Shown: positions 7,373 through 15,516 of the stretch, piece by piece | How positions within the stretch are numbered: the first letter of the stretch is position 1 | Layout of the letters: the number at the start of each line of letters is the position of its first letter | Assembly: GCF_004298145.1 (NCBI RefSeq) | Contig: NZ_SCRH01000071.1 | Coordinates: 1-51,126 of the forward strand | Direction: 5' to 3' | Length of the DNA: 51,126 nt | From: Mycobacterium sp. | GTDB taxonomy: Bacteria > Actinomycetota > Actinomycetes > Mycobacteriales > Mycobacteriaceae | The notes under the pieces: model-generated | Databases searched by the model: none | Seen by the model: only the letters and a program-made list of their open reading frames with translations | What the model was told of the DNA's origin: nothing | Position numbers and translations under genes: made by a program

Positions 7373-8755
7373 ATGACGTTCGACCTGACCCCGACGGCGG
7401 CACAACACGATCTGGCCCGACGCACGCATGAGTTCGCCGAATCCGTAATACGCCCAGTCGCGCTCGACTACGACCAGCGACAGGAGTTTCCCTGGCCGGT
7501 GCTCGAGGAGGCGGCCGAGCAAGGTTTCTACAGCCCGCTGTTCTATCGCGACCTGATCGGTGATCCGACCGGTATCTCGCTGCCCATGTTCATGGAGGAA
7601 CTGTTCTGGGGCTGCGCCGGGATAGGGCTGGCCATCGTCATGCCGGCGTTGGCGCTGTCGGCGATCGGCCAGGCCGCATCCCCGGAACAGATGCTGGACT
7701 GGGCGCCCGAATGTTTCGGCACACCAGGCGATCTCAAGCTCGCCGCTCTCGCGATCTCCGAGCCCCAAGGCGGTAGCGATGTGCGAAACCTGCGCACCCG
7801 CGCGCGCCGCGACGGTGACGACTGGATCATCGACGGCCACAAAATGTGGATCGGCAACGGCGGCATCGCCAATGTGCACGTCGTCAACGCGGTGGTCGAC
7901 GAGGAACTCGGCCATCGGGGTCAGGCGCTATTCGTGGTGCCCGGCGGCACGCCCGGGCTGAAGCTGCTGCGGAAGCTCGACAAGCTGGGGTGCCGAGCCT
8001 CCCATACCGCCGAGTTGCTCTTCGAAGGTGTGCGTGTGCCGGGTGCCAATCTGCTCGGCGGGGAGGAAAAGCTCGAACACAAACTCGCCAAGGCGCGAGA
8101 GGCAGTGGCGGGTGGAAAACAGTCCGGCTCAGCGACGTTGGGCACCTTCGAGCAGACCCGGCCCATGGTCGCCGCCCAGGCCATCGGGATCGCCCGCGCG
8201 GCGTTGGAGTACGCGACCGCGTATGCCACCGAGCGTGAGGCGTTCGGCGGGCCCATCATCGACAACCAGGGCATCGCGTTCCCGCTGGCGGAACTGGCCA
8301 CCCAGATCGACGCGGCTCGGCTGCTCACCTGGCGCGCCTCGTGGATGGCGGCGAACAACGTTCCGTTTGAACGGGGGGAGGGCTCGATGTCGAAGATGGC
8401 CGCCAGCGAGGTAGCGGTCAAGGCCACCGAGCGCGCCATCCAAACGATGGGTGGCTGGGGCTATATCACCGATCACCCGGTAGAGAAGTGGTATCGGGAT
8501 GCCAAGCTGTACACCATCTTTGAAGGAACCAGCGAGATCCAGCGGATGGTCATCTCCAACGCGCTGGGGGCCGCCGTAGGTACGCCGCCGCTGCATGTGG
8601 TGCTCGAGCCGTCCGGGGGAGCGTTGAACCGGGTCTTCGGGCGCGGCACCCTGCTGCGATCCCGTGCCGCCGAAGCCGCCCTGTCGATGCAGGATCGTGT
8701 GCCCGGGCCGGTCATGCGGCTGGCCATGAAGGTGCTGCGGCCTCCGGGAAAGTGA
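7373..8755 (+). CDS. Acyl-CoA dehydrogenase (FadE-type flavoprotein)
   Basis: This gene encodes 460 aa from ATG at 7373, eight bases after GAAGG; a TTG at 7358 in the same frame is less likely. The fold runs N-terminal helices, a beta domain with LAALAISEPQGGSDVRN and WIIDGHKMWIGNGG (FAD and substrate binding), then the helical domain with TMGGWGYITDHPVEKWYRDAK. The catalytic base is the Glu of YTIFEGTSEIQ. It oxidises an acyl-CoA at the alpha-beta bond in the cytoplasm. It is somewhat longer than the roughly 380-aa core family because of a C-terminal extension (about 55 residues). Substrate is unknown. It begins the accessory block to the right of whiB5. Confidence 0.9.
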   Translation: MTFDLTPTAAQHDLARRTHEFAESVIRPVALDYDQRQEFPWPVLEEAAEQGFYSPLFYRDLIGDPTGISLPMFMEELFWGCAGIGLAIVMPALALSAIGQAASPEQMLDWAPECFGTPGDLKLAALAISEPQGGSDVRNLRTRARRDGDDWIIDGHKMWIGNGGIANVHVVNAVVDEELGHRGQALFVVPGGTPGLKLLRKLDKLGCRASHTAELLFEGVRVPGANLLGGEEKLEHKLAKAREAVAGGKQSGSATLGTFEQTRPMVAAQAIGIARAALEYATAYATEREAFGGPIIDNQGIAFPLAELATQIDAARLLTWRASWMAANNVPFERGEGSMSKMAASEVAVKATERAIQTMGGWGYITDHPVEKWYRDAKLYTIFEGTSEIQRMVISNALGAAVGTPPLHVVLEPSGGALNRVFGRGTLLRSRAAEAALSMQDRVPGPVMRLAMKVLRPPGK

Positions 8756-8816
8756 GTCGGCCGGGTACGGTCGCGGATGACGGCGCTCTTGGTGGGCCCG
8801 CGACGGAGGGTGAACG

Positions 8817-9803
8817 ATGAGCAACCTCGAAGCCGCGCCGGCCGAAGTCGCCTGTGCTGCTTCCCAACATCTGGGCGACTCGCCCATGGTGGAGGTGCTG
8901 CATCCGCGAGAGGTCCCCCTGGGCGGTCCCAGGGCGATCCGGGTCCAACGCACGCTGCCGCAGCGACAACGCTCGCTGATCGGTGCGTGGTGCTTCATCG
9001 ACCACTACGGTCCGGTTGCCGCGCGGATGGACGTCCCGCCACACCCGCATACGGGACTACAAACCGTCAGCTGGTTGTTCGGTGGAGAAGTGGAGCACCG
9101 CGACAGTGCCGGCGTACGTGCGGTCGTACGGCCCGGCGAGCTGAACCTGATGACCGCGGGCGCCGGCATTTGCCATTCCGAAGTGTCGGTTGACTCGGGG
9201 TCCTTCTTGCACGGCGTCCAGCTCTGGGTGGCGCTGCCCGCTTCCGACCGCGACACCGGGCGAGGCTTTGCGCACTACGCGCCCGCGCCGGTCTCGCTGC
9301 CGGGCGCCGAGGCGCGCGTATTCCTCGGCGAGCTGGCCGGAAGTCGTTCGCCGGCGCCGACATTCACTCCGTTGCTGGGCGCTCAGCTCGACCTCGACGC
9401 CGGGGCCGGCCTGGACATCGCCGTCGACCCCACCTTCGAACACGGAGTGCTCTGTGATTCGGGTGCCGTCCACGTGGACGGGGAAGCCCTGGCGATCGCC
9501 GATCTGGCGTACCTGAATCCGGGCCGCTCGCAACTGCACGTGCGCAACGTGGGGGAGCGGCCCGCGCGGGTGCTGTTGCTCGGCGGCACCCCGTTCGCCG
9601 AAGACTTGGTGATGTGGTGGAACTTCGTGGGACGAAGCCACGAGGACATCGTCAACTACCGCCGACTGTGGGAGGACGGCGACGACTGGTTCGGCGATGT
9701 GCACGGATACCGTGGAGCGCTCGCCCGATTGCCCGCCCCGCCGCTGCCGACCACTCGGTTGCGTCCACGACCGACACCGCAAAAGAAAGGGAAGCACAAA
9801 TGA
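8817..9803 (+). CDS. Pirin family bicupin protein
   Basis: This gene encodes 328 aa. The N-terminal cupin has the pirin metal-binding pattern PPHPHTGLQTVSWLFGGEVEH, then AGAGICHSE, giving the His/His/His/Glu iron ligands. The C-terminal region (about 180-300) is the second cupin, with GGTPFAEDLVMWWNFVGRS typical of pirins. Family members act as quercetinases or as iron-dependent transcription cofactors; which applies here cannot be told. ATG at 8817 follows a GAGGGTGAA site. It is 61 bp after the acyl-CoA dehydrogenase gene and overlaps the next gene by four bases, so these three form a likely operon. The tail is basic (RPRPTPQKKGKHK). Confidence 0.88.
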   Translation: MSNLEAAPAEVACAASQHLGDSPMVEVLHPREVPLGGPRAIRVQRTLPQRQRSLIGAWCFIDHYGPVAARMDVPPHPHTGLQTVSWLFGGEVEHRDSAGVRAVVRPGELNLMTAGAGICHSEVSVDSGSFLHGVQLWVALPASDRDTGRGFAHYAPAPVSLPGAEARVFLGELAGSRSPAPTFTPLLGAQLDLDAGAGLDIAVDPTFEHGVLCDSGAVHVDGEALAIADLAYLNPGRSQLHVRNVGERPARVLLLGGTPFAEDLVMWWNFVGRSHEDIVNYRRLWEDGDDWFGDVHGYRGALARLPAPPLPTTRLRPRPTPQKKGKHK

Positions 9804-10129
9804 CAACGGATAAGACCGGCGCGGAAACCATGGTGAGCCTCCAGGACGGCAAGTACACGATCGCCGTCGAGGGCAAGACGGTGGGCTTCGCCGATTTCGT
9901 CGACCGCGGGGACCAACGCGTCTTCCACCACACCGAAATCGATCCGGCCTATGGCGGGCGCGGCCTGGCGACCATCCTCGTCGAGGAAGCGCTCAACGAG
10001 GCGCGCGATGAGGGCAAGCGCATTGTTCCGGTGTGCTCGATGATCGGCACGGTGCTCAAGAAGCACCCCGAGTTCGACGACATCACCGACCCGGTCACTC
10101 CGGAGATTGAGCAGTGGGTGCAGTCTTAG
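9800..10129 (+). CDS. Small GNAT-fold N-acetyltransferase (YjdJ/GNAT-CG type)
   Basis: This gene encodes 109 aa from an ATG at 9800 that overlaps the pirin stop as ATGA, with an AGAAAGGGAAG site upstream. It is a minimal GNAT domain: HHTEIDPAYGGRGLATILVE holds the acetyl-CoA pyrophosphate-binding loop (GGRGLA), followed by VPVCSMIGTVLKKHPEF, the conserved Cys-containing strand of this short subfamily. The substrate is unknown; relatives are small cytosolic acyltransferases found across bacteria. It ends at a TAG that lies in one arm of a symmetrical repeat shared with the convergent gene. Confidence 0.85.
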   Translation: MTTDKTGAETMVSLQDGKYTIAVEGKTVGFADFVDRGDQRVFHHTEIDPAYGGRGLATILVEEALNEARDEGKRIVPVCSMIGTVLKKHPEFDDITDPVTPEIEQWVQS

Positions 10130-10199
10130 GCACACGCAAGGTCAGAGGCGGGCAACGGCACAACCGTTACGCCGACACAAGTTATCGACGTTGTGCCTA
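10127..10199. repeat. Inverted repeat between two convergent genes
   Basis: TAGGCACA at 10127-10134 is repeated inverted as TGTGCCTA at 10192-10199. Each arm contains the TAG stop of the gene that enters it. Between the arms a short stem AACGG-CACAA-CCGTT (10154-10168) could form. It may act as a weak two-way terminator, or mark the edge of an inserted segment. There is no T-run. Confidence 0.4.
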
Positions 10200-10631
10200 G
10201 CTGATTTCATCCGGTTTCGGCCATCCCCATTTTTTGGACGAATTCGACCGGCGCAGGGTAATCAGCTCCTCGCAAATACGTGAGGCAGTCGATTGATCCG
10301 CGAACATCTCCTCGACTCGATTCAGGTTCGCCGATAACCAATTGGCCTGATCTATCGCGCCGCTTGCTCCTGTGTCGTCGACTCCTTCTAGGTACTGGCG
10401 AATTAGTGACAGCCAAAACCAATCGTCCGAGGTCGAATAGAGGACCGGTGCGGCGGCGAAATAGATGATGCCGCGATCATTGATCACATCCCACCTGAGC
10501 TGCTCGCCGGTGAACGAGATCGATGCATCGATGTCGGCGAGGCCTCGGTTGGATGAGTCTGTAATTCTGTATTTTGGATTGAGGTAAAGAACGCCGACAT
10601 ATTGAACAATAAATTCCAGAAGCGTTTTCAA
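10197..10631 (-). CDS. Putative immunity protein of the adjacent polymorphic toxin
   Basis: This gene encodes 144 aa. It starts at TTG 10631, overlapping the toxin stop as TTGA, and a strong GGAGGT site lies five bases upstream, so the start is well supported. The protein is acidic and soluble, with aromatic segments (GIIYFAAAPVLYSTSDDWFW) and no enzyme motif. Its DNA is visibly richer in A and T than the surrounding genes, a sign of recent transfer. Position directly after a large modular secreted-type protein is the usual place for a cognate immunity gene. I do not recognise the family; the immunity role is inference. Confidence 0.6.
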   Translation of the reverse strand: MKTLLEFIVQYVGVLYLNPKYRITDSSNRGLADIDASISFTGEQLRWDVINDRGIIYFAAAPVLYSTSDDWFWLSLIRQYLEGVDDTGASGAIDQANWLSANLNRVEEMFADQSTASRICEELITLRRSNSSKKWGWPKPDEIS

Positions 10632-12487
10632 CGCTGACCTCCGATCTTCGGCGGGACTAAGGTGTAGCCATCCGCTGCTTGGTATCCGTGCTCCATCAGG
10701 TACTTGAGTTCGGCGGCCGTGTACGTATTGTCCAAAACACTATCGATGGACGTTGACAACCTAATAGTGTCCCGATTTGCGATTGCAATGTCGAGTACAT
10801 GCTGATTTGCTGCGAGTTGCTCTACGGGTGTGGACGAGTTCCACGCGTCTCCGATATCGAAGTAGCTTGCGCCGCGCTGCTGGGCGAGGTCGATGTACGA
10901 GGGCCCCCCAAACGGGTTTTTATACGGTCCCAGAACAGTTTCACCACTTCCGGTCAGATGTGCTTCGGACATCGCTCGCAGCTCGGGTGGCATGTAGTTG
11001 AGCGGGTTATCAAGGTGGAATTCCGGATGGGCTGGATCAACCACGACGGGCGCCGGGCTATCGGGCAACGCCGGCACGTGAGGTCCGGCCGGCGCATGTT
11101 CGACGGGCACGTCGCCGTGCGGGGCGGGCGGCGTGTGCTCAACCACCGGTGGCTCAAGAGGGTGGGTGCCCGGGATCGGCTCTCCGGGCAGCGGGGCATG
11201 AGAAGCCAGGTTCCGCTCGGCGGCTTGGAAGTGTTCCTCGGCTCCGGCGAGTGCGCGGGGGAACACGTTGTCGGCCGTCAGCCCCTCCAGCATTTCGCGG
11301 CTGAAAAGCATCTTCACGCCGTGAACGAGCGCCTCACCGCCCGCCTTGAGCTCTGGCGCCCCGACCGCCAGGGTGATGGCCGTAAACAGCGGTTCGGACG
11401 TCGCTTCCACCTGCCCCGGATCGGGTGTGCGCATGCCGGTCAACTTGCCGGCGTTGAAGGTGTAGTACGTGCCGGTGGCTTGGTCGAAGAACTCACCCGA
11501 GCCGTTCCTGAGCTGGCCGAAGGCCTGTACGGGCTGCCCGTTGACGTTGTAGGTGAACATGAAATGCCCGTCGGGGGTGATGCTTACCGACGCCGGGTCA
11601 ACGCTGTTGTAGTCGGGAATCTTGCCCAGGTCGTCGAGAGCATGGGCAAGGTCGGCCTTGAGCTTTGGCAGCCGGGCGCTGGCGGCCTCGCCTTCCGGCG
11701 AGCCCGGGCCATGGGTATAGAGGTCGGCCGTAGCTTTGTTGAGCGCCTCCTGCGCGGCGCGCACCTTGGCCATTTGGTCCACGACGGCCTGATTGGTGAC
11801 TTGGCGAAGCTCAGCCAATGCGGCCTGTTGGGTGGGAGACGGCGGAGCAACGCCGTCCCCGTCGACACCGTGAAGTGGGGCGCCGTCATACCCCTCGGCG
11901 TGAAGGCTATTCAGCGAATTCCGGAGCCCATCGGAGTAGCCGTTTCGGATCGATTGCAGCGCGGCGAGCGCGGCTTTGGTGTCACGCAGGGCGTCGTCCT
12001 CGCAAGTATTGATGAGGGTGTGCAGCGCGTCCTTTTCGCCTGCGCTGAGGCTCTTGTCGTTGTTCAACAAGGCGACGGCCTGGGTAACCAAGTCCGAAAT
12101 ATTCGTCAACTGGGCATCCAAGGTGGCGATCCGCGCGGCCCCGGCGTTCTGCGCGTCGGCCAACGCCGCGGCAATGTTCTCCAGGTCCGCACCGATCTTG
12201 GGCAGTTGCAAGGACTGCGCCCCTAGGGATTTCGTGACCCGCTGAACTTCGTCAGAGTCGTTGATCGGATGGCCGCCATCGTGGTGGTTCCAGGCAGCCT
12301 CGAAGCGGGTACGGGCCTGCTGGAACGCGTTGTCGGCCTCCGCCGTGCACCGGCCCGCGCGATGAAAGGCGCCGGCCAGATTGGAAATCTGCAATGGGCT
12401 GCCCGCCTGCAGGCTGGCATTGATCGCCCAGGGGTCGCCACCGGCCTCGGCGATCAGCGCCTGCTCATCTATATACGGAAGTCCCAC
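10628..12487 (-). CDS. Putative polymorphic toxin with type VII-like N-terminal helical region
   Basis: This 619-aa protein has three parts. Residues 1-300 are mostly helical, with GRCTAEADNAFQQARTRFEA and a WXG-like turn at W66 (AAWNHHDGG); this leader recurs in mycobacterial proteins with differing C-termini, as I recall. Residues about 425-490 are a Pro/His-rich linker. Residues about 495-619 form a compact domain with GSGETVLGPY, RGASYFDIGDAW, AANQHVLDIAIANRDTIRLS and ELKYLMEHGY, a pattern I recall at the ends of other secreted bacterial toxins, of unknown activity. Start is GTG 12487 with a poor ribosome-binding site. No Sec signal is present, so ESX export is likely. An immunity-like gene follows at once. 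Confidence 0.7.
   Translation of the reverse strand: MGLPYIDEQALIAEAGGDPWAINASLQAGSPLQISNLAGAFHRAGRCTAEADNAFQQARTRFEAAWNHHDGGHPINDSDEVQRVTKSLGAQSLQLPKIGADLENIAAALADAQNAGAARIATLDAQLTNISDLVTQAVALLNNDKSLSAGEKDALHTLINTCEDDALRDTKAALAALQSIRNGYSDGLRNSLNSLHAEGYDGAPLHGVDGDGVAPPSPTQQAALAELRQVTNQAVVDQMAKVRAAQEALNKATADLYTHGPGSPEGEAASARLPKLKADLAHALDDLGKIPDYNSVDPASVSITPDGHFMFTYNVNGQPVQAFGQLRNGSGEFFDQATGTYYTFNAGKLTGMRTPDPGQVEATSEPLFTAITLAVGAPELKAGGEALVHGVKMLFSREMLEGLTADNVFPRALAGAEEHFQAAERNLASHAPLPGEPIPGTHPLEPPVVEHTPPAPHGDVPVEHAPAGPHVPALPDSPAPVVVDPAHPEFHLDNPLNYMPPELRAMSEAHLTGSGETVLGPYKNPFGGPSYIDLAQQRGASYFDIGDAWNSSTPVEQLAANQHVLDIAIANRDTIRLSTSIDSVLDNTYTAAELKYLMEHGYQAADGYTLVPPKIGGQR
10637..10642 (-). promoter_or_regulatory. 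Strong ribosome-binding site of the immunity-like gene
   Basis: GGAGGT on the minus strand lies inside the last codons of the toxin gene, five bases before the TTG start. Together with the TTGA overlap it decides this start and suggests coupled translation at a good level. Confidence 0.7.
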
Positions 12488-12693
12488 AGCACCGCTCGTA
12501 GCCGGGCAGCTCTAAACGTCAGTCCCCGCGACGGTGTTGCGAGCATTTGCCACCCTCCCTGAGCTAGCTCATAAGGGTACTGGCGCGAACGCACCCGTCA
12601 ATTCATTGCAGACTGCGTATCAGCGGAGCATGACCGGCACACTCAGGCGCTGGCCGGCCGAACCGAATCGGGTCGCTAGTCGCTGTTTCGCGG

Positions 12694-12900
12694 TGGTGCG
12701 CCCGAAGCTTCCGGCCACTGCAGGCACACGGGGCTGCACTCGCCCATGCACTCACCGATATCTCCGCGACCGTCCGGCAGGTTCCGGCACCACCCGGACC
12801 CGAACCGCTGCCCTCGAACAACATTCGCGTCGCTGATCCCGACGGAGCAGACGCGGAACGGGCCGCCGAATGGATGAACCGGGCCGTACTCCCTGAATCG
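12694..12900 (+). pseudogene. Probable remnant of an MbtK-like lysine N-acyltransferase gene
   Basis: This stretch in the 438-bp gap between the toxin gene and the ligase gene has no start codon, but one plus-strand frame reads HALTDISATVRQVPAPPGP, then NIRVADPDGADAERAAEWMN followed by R. That resembles, from memory, the N-terminal part of mycobactin acyltransferase MbtK (a GNAT-like protein), whose family has an AEWMNRPHL motif. Similarity stops after about 70 residues, where the acetyl-CoA-binding part should follow; the frame then runs into antisense of the ligase gene. In the mycobactin mbt-2 locus mbtK is also convergent with the mbtM/mbtN genes. The rest of the gap (12488-12690) shows nothing I can support. 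Confidence 0.45.
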
Positions 12901-12925
12901 GGCGGCGCCCTAATAGCGCTCGGCC

Positions 12926-14488
12926 TCAGGCTTGTAGTTGGCTGCGGACCTCCAGTCGTCTCAGCTTGCCCGACGAAGTACGCGGTAATGATCCGGGTGG
13001 CATCAATACGACATCGGCCGGCGTCACCCCGCACACCGAAATGACCCGCTTGATGACGGCGCTGCGGGCCACATCGGGATCCGACCCCGCGAATTCCGCG
13101 GCGATCACCAGCCGAGACTGGGCGGCACCGGATTTGGAGCCGACCGCAACTACGCCACCGTGCCGCACACCATCCACTTGCGCGGCCACTTGCTCGATTT
13201 CGGTGGGAAAGATGTTGCGGCCGGCAATCGTGATGACCTCTTTGGAGCGACCGCAAATGACCAGCGCGCCGTCGACCAGGTAACCGATGTCTCCCGTGCG
13301 GAACCACTGCGCACCGCGATCGGGCTCGATGGTCGCGTCGCCGAAGTACTCCGTCATCATCGACGATCCACGGATCTCTATTTCCCCGACCCGATCATCC
13401 GATGCGTGGTCCGTCGGGCTGATGCGCAATTCCATACCGGAGATCGGGCGGCCCAACAGTGCATATTGTTGGCGTGCACCCGATTCCGTCCGCTCGTCGA
13501 TGCGCAACCCCTCCCCGCAGGCGGGCATCGTCACGGCGCAGGTCGACTCGGCCATCCCGTACGCAGGTATGGCCGCCGACGCCTGCAAACCAAACGGGGC
13601 CATTCCCGTGGCGAATCGCTGAAACCCCTCGCAATCAACGGGTTCGCCGCCGTTGATCGCAATCCGCAGCGCTCCCAAATCGACGTCCGGAACTTGCGAC
13701 GCGTAGCGACCGAGGATGGAATACCCGAAATTGGGGCCGGCGGTGAAGGTTGCCGCGCTGGCGGAAAGCCAATCCGCCCAGCGGAGCGGCGCCGCAGAGA
13801 ACGCACCCGTCGGCGCCTGCCATAGCGGCACCCCAGTCAGAACAGCGGTCAGCAAGAGGGTCAAACCCATGTCGTGGTAGATCGGCAGCCAGGAACACGC
13901 CCGGTCGGAGGCGCCGTCGAGCTGTAGCCGCTCGATGAGGCCGCGCACGTTGTTCAGCACGGCGCCCGGCGCCAAGACCGCCGTTCGGGGATCACCAGTC
14001 GAGCCGGCGGTGCCCTGCAGGATCGCGGCATTCGAATCCGGCTGGCCCTGAGGCCTATTCGACGCCGGGGTGCGAGCGGCATCGGCAAGGCTACACACCG
14101 ACAGGGTCGACTCCGCATCGCCCAACGTGCGCAGGGTGGCTCCGTGACTGAATACCGTGCTGACTCCGATTCCACGGAACCGATTCAGCGTGCTGCGCGC
14201 CCATTCAGCCGGGTCGGCACCGCGTCTGGGGCGGGGGAGAATCGAGACGGCGGCACCCGCCAGCCACGCACCCTGAACGGCGGCGACCAGCTCGACGGTC
14301 GGTTCACCGACAAGGCCTACGGCGCCAAGGTGATCCTGCTGCAGCAAATGCGTGGCGATGCTTTCGGCCGTCCCGTGTACCTCGGGCCAGGGGCGGGTTA
14401 TCCAGCGGTCGGTTTCTTTGTCCAGGACGACCAAGTCATGCGGCGATCGCGTCATCGCGTCGCGCACGGCGGACGCGAGAACGTTCAT
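12926..14488 (-). CDS. Fatty acyl-AMP ligase, MbtM (FadD33)-like
   Basis: This gene encodes 520 aa from ATG at 14488; the longer frame upstream is rejected because the homologous start is MNVLASAVRDAM and M. tuberculosis MbtM is 521 aa. Adenylation motifs are in order: LQGTAGSTGDPRTAV (nucleotide loop), YGMAESTCAV, GEIEIRGSSMM, TGDIGYLVDGALVICGRSKE, GRNIFPTEIEQ, and the catalytic Lys in LPRTSSGKLRR. FAALs load fatty acids as acyl-adenylates onto carrier proteins; MbtM supplies the mycobactin acyl chain. No carrier-protein gene (mbtL type) is adjacent, so its partner must lie elsewhere. The 250 bp upstream, shared with the divergent NTF2-like gene, holds no clear promoter I can support. Confidence 0.85.
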   Translation of the reverse strand: MNVLASAVRDAMTRSPHDLVVLDKETDRWITRPWPEVHGTAESIATHLLQQDHLGAVGLVGEPTVELVAAVQGAWLAGAAVSILPRPRRGADPAEWARSTLNRFRGIGVSTVFSHGATLRTLGDAESTLSVCSLADAARTPASNRPQGQPDSNAAILQGTAGSTGDPRTAVLAPGAVLNNVRGLIERLQLDGASDRACSWLPIYHDMGLTLLLTAVLTGVPLWQAPTGAFSAAPLRWADWLSASAATFTAGPNFGYSILGRYASQVPDVDLGALRIAINGGEPVDCEGFQRFATGMAPFGLQASAAIPAYGMAESTCAVTMPACGEGLRIDERTESGARQQYALLGRPISGMELRISPTDHASDDRVGEIEIRGSSMMTEYFGDATIEPDRGAQWFRTGDIGYLVDGALVICGRSKEVITIAGRNIFPTEIEQVAAQVDGVRHGGVVAVGSKSGAAQSRLVIAAEFAGSDPDVARSAVIKRVISVCGVTPADVVLMPPGSLPRTSSGKLRRLEVRSQLQA

Positions 14489-14738
14489 GCGCCGACTCCG
14501 GCCCCGAGATGCGCGGTCCCGTTCGCGCCCGACGTCTGGTCTCCGCTGGAGTACGCATGCCATCCGCGTGATGAGCTGCCCGACGAATGGCGTCGACTGT
14601 GCGTCCATGGGTCGCGGTACACACCGCGCACGAGCTGCGGCACCACTTTCTCGACATTCGCCGCCAACTGTGACCGGAAGCAAGCGGGGAGCACGAAAAT
14701 CGCTGGGCTGCCGATTCACCCGCGCTACAGTGCCGTCC

Positions 14739-15098
14739 ATGAACGTCGATGCGGCCGCCTTCTCCAGACGATGGGCAGAACGCTGGAACGCCCACGACGT
14801 CGATGCCGTCCTGGATGACTTCCGCGACGACGTCGTGTTCACGTCGCCCGTGGCCGCCGAACTCCTGCCGGAAACGCAGGGGGTGGTGCGCGGCAAGGCG
14901 GTGCTGCGGCGGTACTGGGTCGCCGCTATTGAACGCATTCCGGATCTTCGGTTCACCGTCGAAGGCGTCTACCAAGGCGTCAACACGATCGTCATCACCT
15001 ACCGCAATCAGAACGACGATCTGGTCAACGAGGTCTTGACCTTCAAGGACGACGTGATTGTCGAGGGCCACGGAACGTACGGCTGTGCCGGCTCATAG
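14739..15098 (+). CDS. NTF2/SnoaL-like domain protein
   Basis: This gene encodes 119 aa from ATG at 14739. The sequence follows the SnoaL-like cone fold: an N-terminal helix FSRRWAERWNAHDVDAVLDD, the loop DDVVFTSP, GVVRGKAVLRRYW, and closing strands FTVEGVYQGVNTIVITYRN and NEVLTFKDDVIVEGHGTYG. Family members include small isomerases, cyclases and proteins of unknown function; no catalytic residue can be assigned. It is divergent from the ligase gene and is followed by a strong hairpin terminator. Frames extending it upstream are antisense to the ligase. Confidence 0.8.
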   Translation: MNVDAAAFSRRWAERWNAHDVDAVLDDFRDDVVFTSPVAAELLPETQGVVRGKAVLRRYWVAAIERIPDLRFTVEGVYQGVNTIVITYRNQNDDLVNEVLTFKDDVIVEGHGTYGCAGS

Positions 15099-15129
15099 GG
15101 GGACGCCGGATCTCGCGGCCCTCGAACAC

Positions 15130-15163
15130 AAAAGTCACGACCTCTTGCGAGGTCGTGACTTTT
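15130..15163. terminator. Bidirectional intrinsic terminator
   Basis: AAAAGTCACGACCTC, a four-base loop TTGC, and the perfect complement GAGGTCGTGACTTTT form a 15-bp stem. A and T runs flank it on both strands. It can end transcription from the NTF2-like gene and from tRNA-Leu on the other strand. Confidence 0.9.
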
Positions 15164-15180
15164 CGTAGCACCGCTCAATG

Positions 15181-15263
15181 TGGGCGAAGGGGGACTTGAA
15201 CCCCCACGTCCCGAAGGACACTGGCACCTGAAGCCAGCGCGTCTGCCATTCCGCCACTCGCCC
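15181..15263 (-). tRNA. leuT: tRNA-Leu (CAG)
   Basis: The minus strand starts GGGCGAGTGGCGGAATGGCA and folds as a class II tRNA. Acceptor arm GGGCGAG pairs with TTCGCCC. The anticodon stem CTGGC/GCCAG encloses loop TTCAGGT, giving anticodon CAG. A long variable arm (TGTCCTTCGGGACG) and T arm GGGGG-TTCAAGT-CCCCC follow. CCA is not encoded. It sits between fhaA and the accessory block, as leuT does beside fhaA in M. tuberculosis. Confidence 0.95.
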
Positions 15264-15516
15264 GGAAAAACAACCGATGGACCATATCACTCTAATGGCC
15301 CGATTCCCGAACCGCCGCAGCGGGCCCGCAAGCCTTCCGGCGCCGAGCACCTAACCGCGGGCGTGGCTCTGAGCTGCGGGGACGCAGTTCTCACCATTTC
15401 GGGAGTGCCGCACCGTCGCGATGTCCCGATACCATGCGGGAGTGAATCAGCACGCCGGCGATTCGTTTGCCGCGCACGGGCAATACCTTCTGGCAAGTGC
15501 AAGCGAACGGTAGGAC

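Noticed and set aside
6830..7915. 361-aa minus-strand frame across whiB5 and the acyl-CoA dehydrogenase gene
   Set aside because: It is antisense to two well-supported genes, has low-complexity composition and no family match; a GC shadow.
12534..12836. 100-aa plus-strand frame between the toxin and ligase genes
   Set aside because: It is out of frame with the probable MbtK-like remnant and has no coding character of its own.
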